DNA from: Candidatus Nealsoniibacteriota bacterium
Lineage (GTDB): Bacteria; Patescibacteriota; Minisyncoccia; Minisyncoccales; GWA2-38-27
Assembly (NCBI GenBank): GCA_016867195.1
Contig: VGKE01000001.1
Span: 1 to 18,371 of the forward strand
DNA length: 18,371 nucleotides
Direction: 5' to 3'
Shown here: one piece after another, positions 12,583 through 18,371 of the stretch
How positions within the stretch are numbered: the first letter of the stretch is position 1
How the letters are laid out: each line of letters begins with the position of its first letter
The notes under the pieces: generated by a model
Databases searched by the model: none
The model's input: the letters and a program-made list of their open reading frames with translations, nothing else
What the model was told of the DNA's origin: nothing
Position numbers and translations under genes: made by a program

Positions 12583-13964
12583 TATTTAAAAATAATACGA
12601 ATGGTTTTTAGAATTATTCCTAAATCCAAAAATAAATTCCGATTTTTAATATAATAGAGATCATATTGGAATTTCTCTCTCGCTTCTTCAACCGAAGTAG
12701 AAGCTAAATAATGCAACTGAGCCCAACCGGTAAAGCCGGGTCTGACTAAACAACGTTGGCGGTAAAAAGGAATTTCTTTTTCAAAATCTTTGGCCAAAAT
12801 TGCCCATTCAGGTCGCGGGCCAACAAAACTTAAATCTCCTTTTAAAATACTCCAAAACTGGGGGATTTCGTCTAAATGGGTTCTTCTTAAAAACCTGCCC
12901 ACTTTAGTAATTTGACTTTGGTCTTTTTCTCTCCAGGGACATCTGTTCTGATCCGGACTTTCCTTCATACTTCTAAACTTATAAAGAGTAAATTGTTTAC
13001 CATCTTTACCGACTCTCTTTTGAGAATAAAAAATATTCCCCGGAGAATCTAATTTTATTGCCAAAGATATAAATGGAAAAAGGACTGCTACGGCTAAAAG
13101 TCCGGCAACAGAAAATAATATATCAAATCCCCTTTTTAATATCTCTCCAACTCCCCTTTCCGAACGGGCAAGATTTTCTAAAAACCAAATTTCATCAATA
13201 ACCTCCAAAGACACTTTCTTTTTTATTATTTCATAAAAAGCGGCAAGACTAACATAATTCATTCTTAAGGGTAAATTGGAAAAAATTTGTTGAATTATTT
13301 TTTCATTCCCGGTAAGAAAGCGAGGGAAAACCACGGTTCCTATTCTTTCTTTTTTAATTATTTCTCTTAATTCTTTAATATCAAAAACAACCCCATATTT
13401 TGCCAAGCTTAAAAAGTGCGAAAATTTTTCCAGAGAAAAGGTCTCCGGATTAAAAAAAACCGAGATCTCGTATCCCGCCCGAGAAAGAATCTGGTTATCA
13501 ATCACTTCTTCTAAGCCCGGCTTGAATCCGATTACGGCTATTTTTTCTCTGAAATTTTTAAGTTTTAAAATATGGCTAAAAATATATCGCCAGCCGCAAA
13601 AAAGAACAGAAAATATTAAAGCATTTAAAAATAAAGTTATCCTTGGCGTAATCAGGGTCTCTGGCCTAATATAAAAATAAACTGCCCCTAAGGCACCGGC
13701 TGAAAATATAAAAATTAATAAATTCCTGAAAAAATCAAAAACTTTTTTAAGAGGGGGTATTTCATAAAAATCTAAAATATAAAGAAATATAAACCAAAAG
13801 AAAAAAATAAAAGAAAAATGAAAAAGAATAACTTTTATTTGGGTGCTTATCCAAAAAGAAAAATCGCCATACCTCACCCTTAAAGCTAAAAATAAAGCAG
13901 AATATATTAAAATAATATCACCTGTTAATAAAATAAATTTAAAAAATCTTTTTCTGTTTTTCAT
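12582..13964 (-). CDS. Polyprenyl-phosphate sugar-1-phosphate transferase (bacterial sugar transferase family)
   Basis: This enzyme class starts a surface glycan by moving a sugar-1-phosphate from a nucleotide sugar to undecaprenyl phosphate at the inner membrane face. The 460-residue product has about four or five N-terminal membrane helices (to about 135), a nucleotide-binding-like middle domain, and a C-terminal catalytic domain with KRGFDILFSVAGLL, SQKRVGKDGKQFTLYKFRSM, LRRTHLDEIPQFWSILKGD, SFVGPRPE and RPGFTGWAQ. The full length matches WcaJ/PssY-type proteins rather than the short PglC type. The donor sugar cannot be read from sequence. It lies 12 nt after the small membrane-protein gene; a weak AGGG is about 10 nt before its ATG. 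Confidence 0.95.
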   Translation of the reverse strand: MKNRKRFFKFILLTGDIILIYSALFLALRVRYGDFSFWISTQIKVILFHFSFIFFFWFIFLYILDFYEIPPLKKVFDFFRNLLIFIFSAGALGAVYFYIRPETLITPRITLFLNALIFSVLFCGWRYIFSHILKLKNFREKIAVIGFKPGLEEVIDNQILSRAGYEISVFFNPETFSLEKFSHFLSLAKYGVVFDIKELREIIKKERIGTVVFPRFLTGNEKIIQQIFSNLPLRMNYVSLAAFYEIIKKKVSLEVIDEIWFLENLARSERGVGEILKRGFDILFSVAGLLAVAVLFPFISLAIKLDSPGNIFYSQKRVGKDGKQFTLYKFRSMKESPDQNRCPWREKDQSQITKVGRFLRRTHLDEIPQFWSILKGDLSFVGPRPEWAILAKDFEKEIPFYRQRCLVRPGFTGWAQLHYLASTSVEEAREKFQYDLYYIKNRNLFLDLGIILKTIRIIFK

Positions 13965-13976
13965 CTGATGAAAACC

Positions 13977-14276
13977 CTATAAATTTGGCTGCTTGATAAT
14001 AATCTTAAAAATGTTTTCTATAAAATCTCCGCCAGCATATCCGACAATCACAGCAATGGCAGGAGAAAGGGTTTCTACTCCTAAAAAAGTAATGCCCAGT
14101 TCCTGAACAATCCAAGCCGACAATAACCCTATTAAGCCAGACAAAACAACCATACCGGAAAAATACCAGGGCTTGATTGGAACTTCTTTATAGGACTGAA
14201 CATGCTTTATAAGCCCGACTATTCCCCGCACTACGCCGCCTAAAAAACCGGCGAAAAAGAAAGAATATAATAACAT
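13977..14276 (-). CDS. Small three-helix membrane protein, unknown
   Basis: This 99-residue hydrophobic protein has three likely membrane helices (about 1-22, 38-60, 70-88) and a short Lys/Asn tail. Gly-rich helix faces (FLGGVVRGIVG, IVGYAGGDFIENIF) suggest tight packing or oligomers. It is the first gene of the polysaccharide operon, 12 nt before the sugar-transferase gene, so it may be a partner or subunit of the glycan machinery. Size and helix number also resemble phage holins, but no lysis or phage gene is near. I recognise no family with confidence. Confidence 0.75.
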   Translation of the reverse strand: MLLYSFFFAGFLGGVVRGIVGLIKHVQSYKEVPIKPWYFSGMVVLSGLIGLLSAWIVQELGITFLGVETLSPAIAVIVGYAGGDFIENIFKIIIKQPNL

Positions 14277-14329
14277 ATTTTTATAATTAACAACCTAAAT
14301 CTTCAAATTGGGCTCGACCAAAACCCAAA

Positions 14330-14357
14330 ATTTTAACACTGCTTCTTTAATTCTAAA
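14330..14357 (-). promoter_or_regulatory. Candidate promoter of the polysaccharide operon
   Basis: On the minus strand TTTAGA (14357-14352) and TAAAAT (14335-14330) are 16 nt apart, with an extended -10 TGT before TAAAAT. The leader to the first ATG would be about 47 nt. The rest of the divergent gap is AT-rich without other clear structure. Confidence 0.45.
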
Positions 14358-14460
14358 TTATTAAAAATAAATTTTCAAATAATTATTGAAAAAAATATTC
14401 TGTTTATATAAAAAACTATCCGAAAAAAATTTGATTCGAGGCAGAATACTATTATAATTT

Positions 14461-14489
14461 TTGACCTTGTGTTTGTATTGTCTTATAAT
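14461..14489 (+). promoter_or_regulatory. Near-consensus promoter of the GtrA-like gene
   Basis: TTGACC (14461-14466) and perfect TATAAT (14484-14489) are separated by exactly 17 nt, matching 11 of 12 consensus bases. The predicted start near 14496 lies about 34 nt before the ATG at 14530. Confidence 0.8.
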
Positions 14490-14529
14490 AAAATAAATTC
14501 TTTAAAATTATAACTTGAAAAAACCGGCA

Positions 14530-14943
14530 ATGAAATCTCATAATCATTCATCTCCTATTATCCAACAATTTTTTCGGTATGTGATTATCGGCTTGATTAA
14601 TACGGGCTTGGATTTCGGAATTTATACTGCCCTAACGCGGGGTTTTGAGTTCTGGAAAAAACATTATCTTTGGGCAAATGCGATTGCCTTCCTTATTGTG
14701 GTCACCTGGAGTTTTTTTTGGAATAAATACTGGACTTTTAATAATCATGAAAGAAAACATCTAGCGCAATATATGAAATTTGTATTTACAACGCTGATAG
14801 GAATTAGCATCGCAGAAGGAGTGCTTTATATGGGCGTAGAAATATTCTCTCTTCACGATCTCGTTTCAAAAATAATTGCCGCTCCGTTTGTTGTATTCTG
14901 GAATTTCTTCAATTACAGAATATGGGTTTTCCATTCTCAATAG
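14530..14943 (+). CDS. GtrA-like membrane protein
   Basis: The 137-residue protein has four predicted membrane helices. Family landmarks are QFFRYVIIGLINTGLDFGIY near the N-terminus, WSFFWNKYWTF in the middle and FWNFFNYRIWVF at the C-terminus. GtrA-family proteins are thought to flip or help transfer polyprenyl-linked sugars for glycan decoration. I chose the ATG at 14530; an in-frame TTG at 14515 would add five residues and neither has a Shine-Dalgarno. It is the only plus-strand gene here, has its own strong promoter, and ends 5 nt from the convergent asnB stop. Its location between glycan genes fits a role in surface sugar transfer; the substrate is unknown. Confidence 0.9.
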   Translation: MKSHNHSSPIIQQFFRYVIIGLINTGLDFGIYTALTRGFEFWKKHYLWANAIAFLIVVTWSFFWNKYWTFNNHERKHLAQYMKFVFTTLIGISIAEGVLYMGVEIFSLHDLVSKIIAAPFVVFWNFFNYRIWVFHSQ

Positions 14944-14948
14944 GGGTT

Positions 14949-16856
14949 TTAAACCCTTTCAATGTTTTTATCAATCCAAAGAAGTAAAACATATAATGCC
15001 CAAATACGGGCCCAGGTAATACCCTTTTTCCGCTGAAGAAATTCCTTCCAAAGGATTTGATATATATTTCTATTAAACCCGACGATCTCGTTCGCCCGGG
15101 AGCCAAAAAATATCTCTTCAATCTCCGGCCGTAAATATCCCCTCAACCAATTCTCCCAGGGAAATGTAAAGCCCATTTTAGGTCGTGAATAAACTTCTCG
15201 CGGAATTTTATCAATGACCTGCCGGAGAAGTAATGCCTTTGGTAACTTCGCATCTACCTTCTCCTGCATCGGGACATTCAGTACCCGCTCTACTAACACG
15301 TGGTCAAGATACGGCACCCGCACCTCAAGACCATGAGCCATACTCATCGTATCTCCATCCCGTAATAGCGTATTGGCAAGATACAACCGTAATTCAAATA
15401 AAGAAATGGCGCTGAATAAATCTAATGATTGAGAAATACTTTTTAATTCTTGGGCCACCTGCTCGGGGATTCCGTTGAAAAGATGCTCAGATAAAGGATT
15501 TATTAAAAGATGCTTTCGCGCTCCCGGAGCAAAGAGTTGACGCAGAATAAGATACGTAGATAAAAAAGTTCCTTCCGCAGCGCATAGTTGAGAAAATTTT
15601 GATTCAATATAAGAAGAGCGGTCCCGCAGTTTGTCAAGTAATTTTGATAATTTGGCGATACGATAATAGGGGGGAACAACAAATTTATTGAGCGTATTAT
15701 AAATATTCTGAATGCGAGGAATCCTTTTAAATGTTGAGTAACCGCCAAAAACTTCATCTCCTCCTTGTCCTGACAGCACCACTTTAATCCCTGCATCGCG
15801 CACTGTTTTAGAAATCACATAAACATTAATTCCATCAACCGTGGGTTGATCCATTGCTCCGATGGCCTGAGGGAGAAGCCGACGAAGATCTGTATCAGAT
15901 AACTGAATCTCGTGATGACGGGCGCAAAAACGCTCGCCGATTATTTTTGCATATTTTCCTTCAGCATACTTTTTTTCGGCAAATGTCACTGAAAAAGAAT
16001 CAAGTGTTTTTCCACCCGTTACTTCATTGATTAAAATCGCCAATGAGCTTGAATCAACTCCGCCGCTTAAAAAAAGAGCGATGGGTACGTCAGCAACAAG
16101 ATGATGCCGCACAGAACTAAGGAGAAATTCTCTAAATGGGACTTCATCTTTCACTCGCCCCTGTTCCGGTTTCCAGTAGATTTCTTGATGCATGGCGCGC
16201 GTTACGCAGTCGTATATCAATAACTGAGCAGGAAGCATAGCTTTCACTCCTTTTATTATTGTAAGGGGCGCTTGTACTGCGCCGTAAGCAAGAAATGATT
16301 CTATCGCAAGCGGCTCTATCATTTTCCCCACTATCTCTGCTTTAAGAAGTGTCCTAACCTCGGAAGAAAAAACAAATAGTCCTTCCTGTCTATAAAAATA
16401 AAGGGGCTTAATTCCAAATCGGTCAACCGCTAAAAATATTTTTTGCGCCTTTACATCAAAAAGACCGAACGCAAACATTCCGCGCAATTTTTCAATACAC
16501 TTCCTGCCATAGGATGCATATGCTTTAAGAATTACTTCGGTATCACTATTTGAATGAAATACATGCCCCTGTTCTTCCAGCTCCCCGCGCAGTTCGCGAT
16601 AATTATAAATCTCTCCGTTAAAAACTATCCAATTTCCTGTTTTTTGGTCCTGCATGGGCTGATGTCCGGTCAATGAAAGATCAATAATTGACAGTCGACG
16701 ATGAACTAATCCTACTATCTGATCGGAACCAGGAAGAGGAATTATTTCAACCCCCTCATCATCCGGCCCCCGATGGGCGAAAAAAGAGGCAATGGCTTTA
16801 AGCCGATCTTCTTGTATTAAATTTTTTGGACCAATCAAGCCGGTAATGCCGCACAT
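14949..16856 (-). CDS. asnB: Asparagine synthase (glutamine-hydrolysing), AsnB type
   Basis: AsnB moves ammonia from glutamine to an AMP-activated carboxylate, classically aspartate. The 635-residue product starts MCGITG, giving the N-terminal nucleophile Cys2 after Met removal. Class II amidotransferase motifs follow: FAHRGPDDEG, HRRLSIIDLS, FNGEIYNYREL and SDTEVILKAY. The synthase half has the PP-loop SGGVDS (264-269) and LSGQGGDEVFGGY. In surface-glycan clusters such enzymes often amidate a sugar acid rather than make free asparagine, so the substrate is open. The gene has its own candidate promoter and lies beyond a terminator from the methyltransferase pair. Confidence 0.96.
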   Translation of the reverse strand: MCGITGLIGPKNLIQEDRLKAIASFFAHRGPDDEGVEIIPLPGSDQIVGLVHRRLSIIDLSLTGHQPMQDQKTGNWIVFNGEIYNYRELRGELEEQGHVFHSNSDTEVILKAYASYGRKCIEKLRGMFAFGLFDVKAQKIFLAVDRFGIKPLYFYRQEGLFVFSSEVRTLLKAEIVGKMIEPLAIESFLAYGAVQAPLTIIKGVKAMLPAQLLIYDCVTRAMHQEIYWKPEQGRVKDEVPFREFLLSSVRHHLVADVPIALFLSGGVDSSSLAILINEVTGGKTLDSFSVTFAEKKYAEGKYAKIIGERFCARHHEIQLSDTDLRRLLPQAIGAMDQPTVDGINVYVISKTVRDAGIKVVLSGQGGDEVFGGYSTFKRIPRIQNIYNTLNKFVVPPYYRIAKLSKLLDKLRDRSSYIESKFSQLCAAEGTFLSTYLILRQLFAPGARKHLLINPLSEHLFNGIPEQVAQELKSISQSLDLFSAISLFELRLYLANTLLRDGDTMSMAHGLEVRVPYLDHVLVERVLNVPMQEKVDAKLPKALLLRQVIDKIPREVYSRPKMGFTFPWENWLRGYLRPEIEEIFFGSRANEIVGFNRNIYQILWKEFLQRKKGITWARIWALYVLLLWIDKNIERV

Positions 16857-16864
16857 ATTATCTT

Positions 16865-16873
16865 ATGATAACA
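16865..16873 (-). promoter_or_regulatory. Extended -10 element before asnB
   Basis: The minus strand reads TGT-TATCAT, an extended -10. TATCAT ends 8 nt before the asnB ATG, so the mRNA would have a leader of only about two bases. No good -35 is seen at 17 nt; TTGTCA at 16900-16895 is too far at 24 nt. Confidence 0.4.
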
Positions 16874-16900
16874 GAAACTTCTCTTTTTGTGGAGTGACAA

Positions 16901-16938
16901 AAAGACAAAAAGACCGCCTCTATTGCAACAAGGCGGTC
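16901..16938 (-). terminator. Intrinsic terminator after the 210-residue gene
   Basis: A perfect 8-bp stem GACCGCCT/AGGCGGTC (16912-16919 with 16931-16938) and 11-nt loop are followed on the minus strand by TTTTTGTCTTTTT. It begins 7 nt after the stop codon at 16946 and separates the methyltransferase pair from asnB. Confidence 0.88.
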
Positions 16939-16945
16939 GAATCCT

Positions 16946-17578
16946 TTATGGATCCCGAAGCCATCCCAACTCAGTCAGCACCGCGCGTGAAAGGTGTGAA
17001 ATGGCGAGTTCGCGGTTTTCACCGTCAAGTACAAAATGGAGCCCGCGCTCATCCAGTTCACCGTCGGGTGTTGTCTGAAACACCAATGGCGATTTTCCGA
17101 CCCGGGGCACAATGGCTACAACCCGTCGATGAAGCGGCAACCAAATCGGTTCTTTTGAACCTGAATTATCCGCTCGCATCTCTGTATCAAGAATGCGCCA
17201 TCCCACCCCCTCAAGATGGAGCTTAACTATAGTGATGAAGGAAAAATCGCCCACAGGTCCGCCCGCAATCACCCCTGAAACACTGTTGAACACATCTCGG
17301 CCAAAAGGCAAAATTTCAAGCCGAGCCTCTGCGACACAGGGAAATCCTGGTTTTGTAATTTCCCAGGCATAACGTTGTTCTTTGTCAAACGCTCCCTGAT
17401 ATGCCTCAAATTCAACCGGTAAAAGAAAGCGGACCCAACCATCGGTATTATAAAGACCGACTTCCACTGCTTCGCAAAACCTTTCGGAATCAAGATTAAC
17501 ATCCGCAGCCATACCTCCCGATGGTTCGGCCGCATTCCAAACCGCATATAAAAATTTATCTCTTTTTCCCAAATGCAA
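16946..17578 (-). CDS. Unrecognised protein of about 210 residues
   Basis: I do not recognise this family. The product is soluble, mixed in composition, with no signal peptide or membrane helix, and has motifs such as FLYAVWNAAEPSGGMAADVN (9-28) and a beta-rich pattern after it. It overlaps the end of the methyltransferase gene by 23 nt and ends at a strong terminator, so the pair forms one operon. The longest start is TTG at 17578. ATG at 17512 (residue 23) has GGGAGGT directly before it, too close for normal use, and the residues before it look protein-like, so I keep the TTG. Base composition is clearly richer in GC than the sugar-transferase operon. A role in modifying the same glycan as its neighbours is only context. 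Confidence 0.7.
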   Translation of the reverse strand: MHLGKRDKFLYAVWNAAEPSGGMAADVNLDSERFCEAVEVGLYNTDGWVRFLLPVEFEAYQGAFDKEQRYAWEITKPGFPCVAEARLEILPFGRDVFNSVSGVIAGGPVGDFSFITIVKLHLEGVGWRILDTEMRADNSGSKEPIWLPLHRRVVAIVPRVGKSPLVFQTTPDGELDERGLHFVLDGENRELAISHLSRAVLTELGWLRDP

Positions 17579-18287
17579 ATAACGCCGCTTTTAGAAAGTT
17601 TGGGGCGAGACCTTGATGCAATACCCCGAGAAAATAGGCAAGATGGGAAAAATTACAATATTGAGGTTCCGCTTCATATCCTGCGACAGAGGAGTCAAAA
17701 CCAAACCTTGTCATCATCTTTTTTAATTTCTTCTTTGTGTTGCAGCGATAAAACGTTGGAAAAACATCCTCGCTCTGCCGATTTTCCTGTACCTTCCCAA
17801 GTACTTTACCGTGGAAACGATTAGGAATTAAACGAGAAAAAAGGGCAATATAATTCAATGCGTTGGGGGTGCGAATACAGATATACCCTCCCGGTTTAAC
17901 CGCCCTTGCGCATTCAGAGAAAAAAAATTCCGGATTTTTAATATGTTCTATAACGTGGTCACAAAGACAGAGGTCTATTGACCCACTTCTTATCGGCCAT
18001 TGACTCGATTCAATTTTATGAAATTCATCAAGAAAAGGATTTTTAACAGCAACGTCATCTACGTCAATGCCAATAACTTTCTGACACTTCCCCTTAAGTA
18101 TCCGTAAATTTCTTCGAAAAGACACAGGGTCATCTTGATATTCGCCTCTCCCGCACCCAACGTCAAGCACCACCGATTGCGGTCTAAGTAAGGCATTGAT
18201 TCTTGAATAAAAGACAATTGTGCCATCAAGATAAGTAAAGCCGCCAAACTTGCTTTCCGGATAATAAATTTGTTGATATCCTGACAT
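17556..18287 (-). CDS. SAM-dependent class I methyltransferase
   Basis: The 243-residue protein has the Rossmann-type methyltransferase pattern: VVLDVGCGRGEY (39-50, SAM motif I), VIGIDVDD (71-78, acidic residue for the SAM ribose), SIDLCLCDHVIEHIKNPEFF (103-122) and VKPGGYICI (130-138). It fits the Methyltransf_11/23 group, which often acts on sugars, lipids or small molecules in surface-glycan loci. The target cannot be read from sequence. Residues after about 145 form a C-terminal part that may bind the substrate. It overlaps the next gene by 23 nt. No Shine-Dalgarno is visible before its ATG. Confidence 0.92.
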   Translation of the reverse strand: MSGYQQIYYPESKFGGFTYLDGTIVFYSRINALLRPQSVVLDVGCGRGEYQDDPVSFRRNLRILKGKCQKVIGIDVDDVAVKNPFLDEFHKIESSQWPIRSGSIDLCLCDHVIEHIKNPEFFFSECARAVKPGGYICIRTPNALNYIALFSRLIPNRFHGKVLGKVQENRQSEDVFPTFYRCNTKKKLKKMMTRFGFDSSVAGYEAEPQYCNFSHLAYFLGVLHQGLAPNFLKAALFAFGKKR

Positions 18288-18326
18288 ATTATTTTCGACG
18301 ATAGAGAAAATAACCGTCCTCTGCCT

Positions 18327-18371
18327 TTAAAAATCTTTTTGTAACCCCTTGCTTAAACTATCAACCAATTT
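18327..18371 (-). CDS. Possible C-terminal end of an upstream gene (partial)
   Basis: One minus-strand frame is open from the window edge to a TAA, encoding KLVDSLSKGLQKDF, and ends 39 nt before the methyltransferase ATG. The other two frames stop at once. The spacing would suit an upstream operon gene, but 14 codons are too few to identify it. Confidence 0.3.
   Translation of the reverse strand, partial: KLVDSLSKGLQKDF

Noticed and set aside
14944..14956. GGGTTTTAAACCC between the convergent gtrA-like and asnB genes as a bidirectional terminator
   Set aside because: The stem is only three G-C pairs once a real loop is allowed; too weak to call.
16792..17226. A 144-codon plus-strand ORF across the asnB start and the terminator
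   Set aside because: It is antisense to two better supported genes and to a clear terminator; the length comes from the GC-richer composition.
1..18371. CRISPR array, insertion sequence or prophage
   Set aside because: No regularly spaced direct repeats, transposase, integrase or phage structural gene is visible in any frame.
1..18371. UGA recoded as an amino acid, as in some Patescibacteria lineages
   Set aside because: All main genes are full length under the standard bacterial code.

Overview
The window looks like a chromosomal piece of a Patescibacteria (Candidate Phyla Radiation) bacterium, most likely Parcubacteria-like. The reasons are: a very large secreted protein ending in the peptidoglycan-binding-like domain common in that group; AT-rich genes with small gaps; almost no Shine-Dalgarno sequences before starts; a free-standing 12-residue lysine-rich ORF; and many short palindromic elements inside and between genes. 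The standard bacterial code fits, since no gene needs UGA read as an amino acid. The lineage call is inference from gene content, not from a marker alignment.

Left part (1-4214), all genes on the minus strand: secA (protein-export ATPase), a tiny Lys-rich ORF with its own promoter-like and terminator-like signals, and murB (peptidoglycan precursor synthesis). Nine of the ten clear palindromic elements I found lie here. Four sit in frame inside secA and one inside murB, where they appear to add peptide segments absent from typical family members. One architecture (two AGGTC-n-GACCT palindromes around a small GC stem) occurs both in the secA tail and just after the stop codon of the giant gene.

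Middle part (4215-14276), minus strand: a four-gene set for surface polysaccharide comes first in transcription order. It encodes a small membrane protein, a polyprenyl-phosphate sugar-1-phosphate transferase, a DUF218/ElyC-like membrane protein, and an unusual fusion of a nucleotidyltransferase domain to a Wzz-like coiled coil plus membrane anchor. It is followed by a 2169-residue secreted multi-repeat protein. That gene has a consensus-like promoter overlapping the end of the fusion gene and a leader of about 127 nt with two perfect hairpins.

Right part (14515-18371): a GtrA-like membrane protein on the plus strand with a near-consensus promoter converges on asnB (minus). Beyond a clear terminator lie an unrecognised gene and a SAM-dependent methyltransferase (minus), then possibly the last codons of another gene at the edge. 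This part is richer in GC and lacks the palindromes, which suggests a different history. AsnB, methyltransferase, GtrA and sugar transferase together fit a locus that builds and decorates a cell-surface glycan, beside genes for protein export and the cell wall.
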